Positions 6,429-14,197 of a stretch of 33,125 nt of DNA are shown one piece after another. The stretch is from the NCBI GenBank assembly GCA_910579515.1, contig CAJTUV010000008.1, positions 1 through 33,125 on the forward strand. The letters run 5' to 3'. The position numbers were made by a program, and so were the translations under genes. Each line of letters opens with the position of its first letter. Within the stretch, counting starts at the first letter, position 1. The notes beneath the pieces are model-generated. The model worked only from the letters and a program-made list of their open reading frames with translations. It did not search any database and was not told where the DNA came from. This DNA comes from an uncultured Hungatella sp. (lineage in GTDB: Bacteria > Bacillota > Clostridia > Lachnospirales > Lachnospiraceae).

Positions 6429-7388
6429 CTATAAAAATGCTTCAATTATGTTAAGCATATATTGCATGTCTGTACAATCATATCTTTGATCAATTGGTAG
6501 AAATAACATATTGTTGGCTAAATAATATTCATAACTATCCAAAAAACAGTCTTTTAAAACATTGGGCCACAAAGTAGGAACATAAACCTTTTTTTCTATA
6601 AGTTGCCTTTTTATCAGATATCCGTTATTTAACAAAAGAGGATACATATAAAGGCCACCATGATTTAGGACCTCATATTGGTTAATTGATTTTAATGCAT
6701 TATGTAGTACATTAAAATTTTCTGTTCGCTTTAATATAACCCTGTCATAGTCTATGGAACATAAAATATTCTTTGTTAAAGAAGACATTTTTTTGATTTT
6801 TTCATGTTCCAGACAACGATCTGAAATACAAAATTCATCATAAAATTGGTTTGCAGAACATTCAAAACGTCCAGCCAAATAGTTCATCCGTATATGAGAA
6901 TAATCGTCTTCCAGATTTTCATAATATTTTGATGGACATGTCAAATGGAGGTAGGCCCCATCTGGAACACCAAAATACTTTCTAGCTGTATATATGGTGT
7001 CAATAGATGAAACAGGAGACTGAAAAAAAGAATGAGTATTATCAACAATAATATTTCCAAAACGCTTTTGCTTTTTGACCAAACTATCATTATTAAACAT
7101 TCCAAAGTAATTAACAAGGAGTATAGCTACACCATCGCGACAGACAGTATTAAATTGATCTGGTTCAAAATTTGAATTCAAATTATAGTAATCAAAATCA
7201 ATACCATTTTTATTTAGTGCCAAGCTTACACAATCACATAGATAATGTGGAATCCAGATTTTAGTATACTGTTTTTCAAGTGCAGCTAATACAATAGCAT
7301 TACGTCCAGTATTTAAATGCAGAAGATTTGAGTAATATTCTGTGCCATTATAATGTTCGATTTCCATATAACCGCCAATTTCTTTCAT
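6429..7388 (-). CDS. Divergent PLP-dependent enzyme of the DegT/aspartate-aminotransferase fold
   Basis: A 319-residue protein, shorter and far more divergent than the standard sugar aminotransferase in the same operon. Fold-type I features are visible. TGRNAIVLAAL (27-37) is the cofactor-phosphate loop region. IIVDNTHSFF (113-122) has Asp116 for the pyridine nitrogen. TARKYFGVPDGAYL (134-147) has Lys137 in the place of the PLP-binding lysine, where ordinary DegT proteins read F-H-x-T-K-x-x-x-x-G-E-G-G. The C-terminal domain is shortened. I infer PLP binding, but the reaction is unknown. It may make a transaminated precursor for the decoration or act on the group carried by the acyl carrier protein. 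The start at 7388 has CGGAGA 7-8 bases before it. Confidence 0.65.
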   Translation of the reverse strand: MKEIGGYMEIEHYNGTEYYSNLLHLNTGRNAIVLAALEKQYTKIWIPHYLCDCVSLALNKNGIDFDYYNLNSNFEPDQFNTVCRDGVAILLVNYFGMFNNDSLVKKQKRFGNIIVDNTHSFFQSPVSSIDTIYTARKYFGVPDGAYLHLTCPSKYYENLEDDYSHIRMNYLAGRFECSANQFYDEFCISDRCLEHEKIKKMSSLTKNILCSIDYDRVILKRTENFNVLHNALKSINQYEVLNHGGLYMYPLLLNNGYLIKRQLIEKKVYVPTLWPNVLKDCFLDSYEYYLANNMLFLPIDQRYDCTDMQYMLNIIEAFL

Positions 7389-7459
7389 GATGTAGTCTCC
7401 GATCTTTAATTAAGTCCAATTGCTTAAATCCAATGGGAAACAATATAGTTATTCTTTAA

Positions 7460-9265
7460 TCATCCTAAACAACCACTCCCAAGGGTGATATGCGAATATT
7501 CGGGAATGGTAGTATTCTCTGGTATTACCACATTTTCTTCTATGGTAGCTCCAGCTTTGATGGTAGCCCCATATTTAATGATAACTCCATTTTTTATAGT
7601 GCAGTAATCACCAATATGGACATCATTTTGTATTAATGCACCTAATACAAAAGTATGATTACCTATATGGGCGCCTTCACATATGCTAGAAAAAGGTCCT
7701 ACAATACACCCTTCCCCCAAAACCGAATGTTCGCTTATCATTGTAAAAGGATGTATCAAGCTAGCATAAATTACTGACTGTTTGATAGAAGTAATAAGTT
7801 GTTGACGTTTTATTGAATCTTCAATAGCACAAATGGCATACTGATTTTCTGTAAAGTACCAGCCTGAGATTGTTCCGATGATATCTATATCTCCCATAGC
7901 ATTTTGAAATGTTAGAAATTCATTATCCAAATATCCATCTAAAGACCAATTCAACTTTTGACAATTTATATCATTTACTAATTGTAAAACATTACGCCCC
8001 ATCAATCCAGTTCCTATAATGACAAGCCTTTTTACATTGGTGTAATTTTGCCTTGCATTTAAATAGGGAGTCACATTAATATAATTGCGTTTGTATGTAA
8101 TTTGACTGGACAAAAGCATTTCTGCTGATGGATCCACATATTTTAAAGGAATCTCATTTAAAGTACATGGTTCAATATTTTGGAATAGCATACACCACTT
8201 TTTATAATTAAACATAGGATGATAATTTTCGCGAATCCATCGCTGAGCAAGTGTATTGTCAGGTTTAATAATAAATTCGTCATAACTCATATTTTTAATT
8301 TCAGTACTGTCATAAACATTAATTCCATGATTAATAAAAAAGTTATATAAAGGCCCATCAGAACGTAAAAATACTTTATTACCCATATAAAGTAATCTTA
8401 ATATATTTCCTAAAGCGTTTTGACGATTAGCATTAAAAATAGCAATATCTATATTCCATAAAAAATCCGTATATTCTAAAGGTGGTATAAGTTTACTTAA
8501 ACAGTAATATTTATTAGAAAAATCTTCTTCTAACACTGCTTTTACCTCACTAACATAGCGGGTATCTCTGTTGCCATTTCCATTTCCATAACTTAATGGA
8601 AGATATAAACGTAAATTTTCATCTTTGAATTTTTTCAACGCTTGTAATATCTCTAAATGCTGATTAAATGCATATGCATTATGTGCTATTTGAATAAATG
8701 TCTTCCCATTAGCTCTTGGCTTATTTTGATTGTATCGATCCATTAATGCAAATGCATCTTCACTTAATGGTAATGGAACGACATCACAAGGAATTTTGGA
8801 GGAAATTTGGGCATGAAAATATTCTTTGTCTTGCTCTACTAATGCTATTGCATGTCCAATCATTTTACGACAATGTAAGTTCAGAAAGTTTTTAATTATA
8901 TTATGTATAGAATTAGCAGGAAGCTTCCAGTTATGCAAATCTAATCCCCACATAATCCATATCGATTTTTTCAAGAAACGTGGATTGCAGGATAAAAATA
9001 GCATAATTCGATTTGGATAAATAAAACTATGCCATATAATATGATTAGCAGATTTTAATGTTCTATATAGATTTATGGCCTTTTCGTATCTGTTTTTTCC
9101 AATCATCTCATGGACATTACCATATTTAAAAAGAACTCTTTCACTATTTGGACAAGTACTGATGAAATAAAACTGATGATCTTCTTCCTTAAAATATGTC
9201 CGTATCATTCGTATATAGGTATCCATCATTCGTTTACTAGGTGGAATAATATGCAGGTATTTCAT
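7460..9265 (-). CDS. Fusion: GT56-like (Fuc4NAc transferase family) glycosyltransferase with NeuD/PglD-like acyltransferase
   Basis: One 601-residue protein with two enzyme parts. Residues about 1-370 resemble the WecF family of 4-acetamido-4,6-dideoxy-galactose transferases. They include WHSFIYPNRIML, WGLDLHNWK, IQIAHNAYAFNQHLEIL, YLPLSYGNGNG and the signature D-I-A-I-F-N-A-N-R-Q-x-A-L-G-N-I-L (273-289). Residues about 411-601 begin with a Rossmann loop VKRLVIIGTGLMGRN (411-425). They end in left-handed beta-helix repeats (about 500-601: VLGEGCIVGPFSSI, AHIGNHTFVLG, VHIGDYCTIKNG and others), the NeuD/PglD architecture of sugar N- or O-acyltransferases. The pairing suggests that the same protein transfers a 4-amino-type sugar and acylates it or a neighbour. 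The start overlaps the preceding stop (TAATG), with GAGAGG upstream. Confidence 0.8.
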   Translation of the reverse strand: MKYLHIIPPSKRMMDTYIRMIRTYFKEEDHQFYFISTCPNSERVLFKYGNVHEMIGKNRYEKAINLYRTLKSANHIIWHSFIYPNRIMLFLSCNPRFLKKSIWIMWGLDLHNWKLPANSIHNIIKNFLNLHCRKMIGHAIALVEQDKEYFHAQISSKIPCDVVPLPLSEDAFALMDRYNQNKPRANGKTFIQIAHNAYAFNQHLEILQALKKFKDENLRLYLPLSYGNGNGNRDTRYVSEVKAVLEEDFSNKYYCLSKLIPPLEYTDFLWNIDIAIFNANRQNALGNILRLLYMGNKVFLRSDGPLYNFFINHGINVYDSTEIKNMSYDEFIIKPDNTLAQRWIRENYHPMFNYKKWCMLFQNIEPCTLNEIPLKYVDPSAEMLLSSQITYKRNYINVTPYLNARQNYTNVKRLVIIGTGLMGRNVLQLVNDINCQKLNWSLDGYLDNEFLTFQNAMGDIDIIGTISGWYFTENQYAICAIEDSIKRQQLITSIKQSVIYASLIHPFTMISEHSVLGEGCIVGPFSSICEGAHIGNHTFVLGALIQNDVHIGDYCTIKNGVIIKYGATIKAGATIEENVVIPENTTIPEYSHITLGSGCLG

Positions 9266-10239
9266 TAATGCGACCTCTCTATAAATAATTTTGATTTGAA
9301 ATGTTCAATAAATACCTTGGCAAAATTCCTTGGACAACTCAATATAGCTTTATAAGAAGGCGAACAATTATGCAATATTTTTACCATGGTATAAATATCA
9401 TTTTTTCCTAATAATACACCTAAAACAGAGTATGCAAAAAAATAATTTTTCTTAGTATTAAAACATATGTAAATATTAAATTTATTAAATACATAATCTT
9501 CCAGTTTACAAAGTATTTTAAAATCTTCATATATAGCATTTTTATTATTTAGATATTGTTTAGAAGTAATATTATTGCTTTTATGATTTACTACTTTGCG
9601 ATAACATCCCATACATCTATTAATAAAATAGAAATTTCCCTGCAAAAGAAAAATCAACATTAAAGTACGATCAGCTATCATAGGATGAGCTCGATAGCAA
9701 ATAGAATAATCATACTTTGGATTCAGAAAGATATTCCTTCTTACAAATGTTGATGGCTGTCCAGGCATTATAATTCCATCAAAATCTTGCAATACAAATA
9801 CAGTCTTTTGTTTAACCCAGGATAATTTTTGATTTTTTAATGGTCTATCATTTTCATCAACAATCGTAAATTTATGAGTACATCCAATATATTCTGGATG
9901 CTTTTCCAAAAACGAAACTTGAATCTGTAGTTTATGAATATCTGTCCAATAATCATCCCCCTCCAGGGTTGCCAGATAGCGTCCTTTAGCATTGGTCAAT
10001 AATTCATAAGAATTTCGAGTTGCTCCTATATTTTCTTTATGCAGAAATAGTCGTATTTTATCTGGGTACCTTTCTTGATACTCATGCAATATATCCTGTG
10101 TTTCATCACATGAAGCATCATCTCCAATTAAAATTTCATATAAAAATGGAACTTCCTGCATCAAAATGCTATCTAATGCCTTTCTAATATACTTTTCATG
10201 ATTATAGGTAGGAACGATTACACTTACCATATAGTCCAT
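9265..10239 (-). CDS. Family 2 glycosyltransferase
   Basis: A cytoplasmic GT-A glycosyltransferase of 324 residues. The N-terminus SVIVPTYNHEKYIRKALDSIL is the nucleotide-binding start, LIGDDASCDET has the first Asp pair (40-41), and LEGDDYW (92-98) is the DxD-type metal site that holds the sugar nucleotide. The C-terminal 130 residues are Lys, Asn and Tyr rich and probably touch the membrane or acceptor. The ribosome site GGAGATG is 12-13 bases before the ATG, a long spacing, so a start at the fourth codon is also possible. It shares one base with the next gene. An insertion sequence lies directly upstream, separating it from the ligase gene that would otherwise be about 41 bases away, so its expression may now depend on read-through of the element. 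Confidence 0.88.
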   Translation of the reverse strand: MDYMVSVIVPTYNHEKYIRKALDSILMQEVPFLYEILIGDDASCDETQDILHEYQERYPDKIRLFLHKENIGATRNSYELLTNAKGRYLATLEGDDYWTDIHKLQIQVSFLEKHPEYIGCTHKFTIVDENDRPLKNQKLSWVKQKTVFVLQDFDGIIMPGQPSTFVRRNIFLNPKYDYSICYRAHPMIADRTLMLIFLLQGNFYFINRCMGCYRKVVNHKSNNITSKQYLNNKNAIYEDFKILCKLEDYVFNKFNIYICFNTKKNYFFAYSVLGVLLGKNDIYTMVKILHNCSPSYKAILSCPRNFAKVFIEHFKSKLFIERSH

Positions 10240-10268
10240 ATTTATAATTTCATCTCCATACCATCAGT

Positions 10269-12027
10269 AAATACTTGGTAGTGTCAAATACTACCTCATT
10301 TTTTGTTACTAAAACGTTGATTTATGGGAGTTTGCAAATAAAATGAGCATTGACCTCCCTTTTCTGGTATAATATCAATCGCCAAACCAACCTTATACAA
10401 AGGAGACAATGCTCATGAACATTATACTTTATTTACTTCAGTTAATTCAATACCAACACAAACAAATCTGCTGGCTTTTAAATTTTATCTGCAGATACAT
10501 CCCTCTCAAACAGTGGACGTTCAATGATTCCCATTCGCCAAAGTACCAGAAATTTAAAATGGATAAACTCCCTGTCATCAAAACTTTTATTAAACAGGAC
10601 TGGCAGTTTCTCCTCGAATACTACCAGTGGAAGTATGGCAGGCCGCTCAAACCTGTCCAGCGCCGCAATGGCAAAACCATTCCCGAAGATACCATCTGTC
10701 CATTATGCGGCGCCACTCACCATTTCCTCTATGACAACAATGGGGGCAATGGGCAGTATCAGTGCAAAGTCTGCGGGCAGACCTTCTGTTCTGGTGAACT
10801 TGTTACAACACCATTCCGGCTTTTCTGCCCTCACTGCGGGAATACCCTTGCCACCAAGAAAGACCGAAAATTTTTCCGCATACATAAATGCGTCAACCCA
10901 AAGTGTCCTTACTATCTCCACAACCTTTCCAAAGTGGATACCAAAGACAGGGAAGCAGACTTTGGCAAAAACAAATATAAACTCCACTACATCTACCGTG
11001 AATTCACTGTGGATTTCTTTGCCATATACTTAAACTCTCTTCCTAAAAACGCTTCTTCCCTGAAATTCTCCAAACACAATGCACATGTCATGTCCTTGTG
11101 CCTGACTCTCCACATCAATCTTGGATTGTCCTTAAGAAAAACTTCACAAGCCCTGAAAGACCTTTATAACATCAGCATTTCCCACCAGCAGATCGCCAAC
11201 TACTGCAAGACTGCCGCTGTCTGTATCAAACCTTTTGTTAATCATTACGACTACAAAGCTGGCAGTGTCTTTACTGCTGATGAAACCTATATCAAAGTCC
11301 GTGGCATCAAAGCTTACATCTGGTTCATCATGGATGCTGCCAGCCGTTCCATTATCGGCTATCAGGTATCCGACAACCGCAGTGTCGGCCCTTGCATCCT
11401 TGCCATGCGCATGGCTTTCCGGCATCTGTCCGAACTGCCGGAAAACTTCAAATTCATTGCTGACGGCTATAGCGCCTACCCATTGGCTGCAATGGAGTTT
11501 GCCAAGAAATTTAAAGATAGCTTTCAATTCAGCGTTACACAGGTAATCGGCCTTACCAATGATGACGAAGTATCCAGGGAATTCCGTCCATACAAACAGA
11601 TGATCGAACGCCTGGACCGTACCTACAAAGCTTCTTATCGTCCGACAAACGGCTTTGATAATTACGATGGCGCCAACTACGATTTAGCCTTATGGGTGTC
11701 CTATTATAACTTTCTGCGCCCACACATGCGTAATAACTATCAGGTTTTAAAAAAAGTTGATTTGCTAAGCGGCGCTGACAATATGCCCAGCAAATGGCAG
11801 CTGCTTATCTTTCTCGGCCAGCAGACAATTCTGAACCTGCAAGCCGAAGGCTCTAACTGTTCTTGAGTTCTTCGCCGTCGGTGATCCACCTACAGCAGTT
11901 CTTTTGCGTGCTGTCAAGGGTGGCGGCTGCTTACCTCTGACTAACATATCTGCGATTTTCAAGGTTCATCTAAGCCTTTTTCTTTGGCTTTATTCTTTCA
12001 TAGGGCATTTGACACTATCAAATACTT
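10269..12027. mobile_element. Insertion sequence with terminal inverted repeats and 8-bp target duplication
   Basis: The element is 10277-12019 (1743 bases). Its left end reads GGTAGTGTCAAATAC and its right end, on the other strand, GATAGTGTCAAATGC: 13 of 15 positions match. Directly outside both ends is the same octamer AAATACTT (10269-10276 and 12020-12027), a target-site duplication, so this is an intact simple insertion. It carries one transposase gene on the plus strand, opposite to the surrounding operon. An 8-base duplication occurs in IS6, ISL3 and some other families. The family was not fixed here. Before insertion, the spacer between ligase and glycosyltransferase would have been about 41 bases. 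The hit is between genes, so no protein is broken. Confidence 0.88.
10415..11866 (+). CDS. DDE transposase with N-terminal zinc-ribbon modules
   Basis: Catalyses transposition of the surrounding element. In a 483-residue protein counted from ATG 10415, the likely DDE triad is Asp289 in TADETYIKVRG, Asp350 in FIADGYSAY and Glu398 in YKQMIERLDRTYK. The core resembles IS6-type DDE domains, but the protein is about twice as long because of an N-terminal part with several Cys pairs (CPLCG, CKVCG, CPHCG and C-x4-C at about 96-165). These look like zinc ribbons for DNA binding. ATG 10415 is preferred to ATG 10409 because AAAGGAGA at 10399-10406 is then 8 bases away. The codons are more GC-rich than in the neighbouring genes, as expected of an incoming element. 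No frameshift is visible, so it may be active. Confidence 0.88.
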   Translation: MNIILYLLQLIQYQHKQICWLLNFICRYIPLKQWTFNDSHSPKYQKFKMDKLPVIKTFIKQDWQFLLEYYQWKYGRPLKPVQRRNGKTIPEDTICPLCGATHHFLYDNNGGNGQYQCKVCGQTFCSGELVTTPFRLFCPHCGNTLATKKDRKFFRIHKCVNPKCPYYLHNLSKVDTKDREADFGKNKYKLHYIYREFTVDFFAIYLNSLPKNASSLKFSKHNAHVMSLCLTLHINLGLSLRKTSQALKDLYNISISHQQIANYCKTAAVCIKPFVNHYDYKAGSVFTADETYIKVRGIKAYIWFIMDAASRSIIGYQVSDNRSVGPCILAMRMAFRHLSELPENFKFIADGYSAYPLAAMEFAKKFKDSFQFSVTQVIGLTNDDEVSREFRPYKQMIERLDRTYKASYRPTNGFDNYDGANYDLALWVSYYNFLRPHMRNNYQVLKKVDLLSGADNMPSKWQLLIFLGQQTILNLQAEGSNCS

Positions 12028-12031
12028 TCAA

Positions 12032-13435
12032 TCAAATCATTTCTTCTAATATCCGATATTGAATTTTTCCGGTATCATTCTTAGGAATAGCATTTTCTTT
12101 TCGTACTTCAAAAGCAGAATAATGCAATCCCATTTTGTCAGATAAAAATTGTATGATTTCACGATCTAACGCCTCCTGTGTTACGAAAACCACCAGTTTT
12201 TTATCTGTTCCAACACATGCACATTCTATATGAAACTGATCTTTAATCATCCGTTCCGTTTCATCCAAACTGACTCGGTAGCCGAATATTTTCAGAAATC
12301 TCTTTTTTCTTCCCACTATGAAGTAACAGCCATCCTGGTCAACATATGCAAGATCACCAGTTTGATAAACACCATGACGTTCATCGCCCTTAGCTAGGTC
12401 TTCCCCACATTCTGCATATCCTAACGTTACATTAGGACCATGGAAAATGATTTCACCTACAGTATTTTCTTTTTCAATTAACTTCCCTTCATCATCAATT
12501 AAATCAAAATGGCAATTAGGCAATGGCTTTCCAATACTTCCACATTTCTCTAATGCCATATGCGCCGGGAGGTACGCCATACGGGAGGTAGTTTCAGTAG
12601 AACCATATGTTGGGATAAATTTCCTTCCAGTACTTTGAGCGTAATTAGCACATTTCATGAAGATTTGATCAGGAAGTCTTCCGCCCCCCTGATTTAATAC
12701 GTTAAAAAAAGGCAAGTCCATTTGGAAAAAACGAATTCGATCCAACAGCTCGATACTATAGGGTACACATGTCATACTGGTAGCCTTATACTCTTTGAAA
12801 AAATCCCAGAATTCTTTTTGCATCAGATTGTCTGTAGTTACAAGAACTGTGGCGCCAGATAATAAATGACTGGTTGCTACATTTAATCCCTGAGTAAACT
12901 GCAAAGGTAAAGATACCATTCCGTTTTCATTTTCATTTAATTCAAATACATTAGCTATATTTTTTGCGTTTGCAATCACATTTGTATAACTATGACGAAC
13001 AAACTTTGCACTTCCAGTACTTCCTGAAGTAGTCAATAGGAGAGATAAATCCTCATATAATGGAAAACAGGAAAATTCTGTTTTTAATAATGAATAGTTC
13101 ATGTTTGTGTATATTGATGGATATTGAAATTGAGTAATAAGCTCATTGGGAATCCATAAATATTCAGGATGATATTTTATAATTAAATCATTTAGCATGT
13201 CCTTATCCATGTGGGCACTTACTAATAGTGGTACGACACGGTTATCAAGACAAGAAACATAAGCACCTAATGGTGCGGTACTATTTTGACACAAGACAAA
13301 AACCAAAGTTCTTTTTTGAATTTTGGAATAAAATTCATTAGAAAATGCTTTCAGTTGACCATAAGTCATCTGATTTCCTAAGTTATCAATAATTGCAATA
13401 CTGTTATCATTTCTTTTATCAATATCCAAAAACAT
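12032..13435 (-). CDS. AMP-forming acyl/aminoacyl ligase (ANL superfamily)
   Basis: This enzyme activates a carboxylic acid with ATP to an acyl adenylate, then loads it on a thiol (CoA or carrier protein). At 467 residues it is a compact, stand-alone adenylation enzyme. Visible motifs are the P-loop TTSGSTGSAK (135-144), PTYGSTETT (about 274-282), YQTGDLA with the ribose-binding Asp, the hinge GRKKRFLKIFGYRVSLDE, and a C-terminal NDTGKIQY carrying the adenylation lysine. No carrier domain is attached. The operon encodes a free acyl carrier protein, its most likely partner. Which acid is used cannot be read from the sequence. It lies between the FabG-like gene and the insertion sequence. AGGAGG precedes the start. 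Confidence 0.88.
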   Translation of the reverse strand: MFLDIDKRNDNSIAIIDNLGNQMTYGQLKAFSNEFYSKIQKRTLVFVLCQNSTAPLGAYVSCLDNRVVPLLVSAHMDKDMLNDLIIKYHPEYLWIPNELITQFQYPSIYTNMNYSLLKTEFSCFPLYEDLSLLLTTSGSTGSAKFVRHSYTNVIANAKNIANVFELNENENGMVSLPLQFTQGLNVATSHLLSGATVLVTTDNLMQKEFWDFFKEYKATSMTCVPYSIELLDRIRFFQMDLPFFNVLNQGGGRLPDQIFMKCANYAQSTGRKFIPTYGSTETTSRMAYLPAHMALEKCGSIGKPLPNCHFDLIDDEGKLIEKENTVGEIIFHGPNVTLGYAECGEDLAKGDERHGVYQTGDLAYVDQDGCYFIVGRKKRFLKIFGYRVSLDETERMIKDQFHIECACVGTDKKLVVFVTQEALDREIIQFLSDKMGLHYSAFEVRKENAIPKNDTGKIQYRILEEMI

Positions 13436-13456
13436 AATTATCCTCCTAAGTACTTT

Positions 13457-14197
13457 TTAAATTATTGAAGAACCGTCAACACCAATTATTTGTCCTGTTA
13501 TATAAGTGGATAGATCTGATGCAAGGAAAAGGCAGGTATTTGCAATATCAAGAGGGTCTGCTACGCGGCCCATACCAATATGGGCAATTCTCTTCTCTAG
13601 AAATTTATCCGCCGTTTCACCTAATAAGTCTGTTTTCGTCAGCCCTGGCGCAACAGAATTGACTCGAATTTGATAAGGTGCCAATTCCTTTGCTGCAGAT
13701 TTGGTTAATGAAATTACAGCCCCTTTGGTAGCGGAATATGCCATTTGTCCGGCATCGCCCTTTAAACCTACTATAGATGAGATATTAATAATACTGCCTG
13801 ATTTCTGACGGCGCATTAAGCGGGACACCAATTGGATACTGTCGATTACAGGATATACATTTGTTTCGAACATGTGCTGGACGTGATCAGGGGAAATCAT
13901 TCCAATTGCTTCGTTATATACAACAGCCGCATTATTTACCCATACATCAATACGACCGGAGTTCCGTTTAATATTTAACACAATATCTTTCAGGGCAGCA
14001 GAATCTCTTATATCAAAGGTAACTGGAGTAATTTGCTTTTTTACAGCAGATGGCAAGTTGTCCATCCATTCAATAAAACTGCCTTCAGAGCGAATATTTG
14101 CATAAACTTTTCCTTGATTTTCTGCGAATACTTTTACAATTTCTCTCCCTATGCCTCGGGAACTTCCGCTGACAAAACAAATTTTATTTTTTAACAT
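13457..14197 (-). CDS. Short-chain dehydrogenase/reductase, FabG-like
   Basis: An NAD(P)H-dependent oxidoreductase of 246 residues, the classical SDR length. The cofactor loop is VSGSSRGIG (9-17), the structural motif NNAAV is at 88-92, and the catalytic Ser141, Tyr154 and Lys158 are in NISSIVG and YSATKG. The closest general resemblance is to 3-oxoacyl-ACP reductases. With the ligase and carrier protein in the same operon, reduction of a carrier-bound 3-oxoacyl group to a 3-hydroxyacyl group is an attractive role. Reduction of a nucleotide sugar is the alternative. Its ATG overlaps the end of the aminotransferase gene by 7 bases (ATGTTAA), so the two are translationally coupled. Confidence 0.87.
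   Translation of the reverse strand: MLKNKICFVSGSSRGIGREIVKVFAENQGKVYANIRSEGSFIEWMDNLPSAVKKQITPVTFDIRDSAALKDIVLNIKRNSGRIDVWVNNAAVVYNEAIGMISPDHVQHMFETNVYPVIDSIQLVSRLMRRQKSGSIINISSIVGLKGDAGQMAYSATKGAVISLTKSAAKELAPYQIRVNSVAPGLTKTDLLGETADKFLEKRIAHIGMGRVADPLDIANTCLFLASDLSTYITGQIIGVDGSSII

Noticed and set aside
11765..11962. Minus-strand frame of 65 codons at the right end of the insertion sequence
   Set aside because: It is a shadow of the transposase end and the element's terminal region, without a start signal or protein-like composition.
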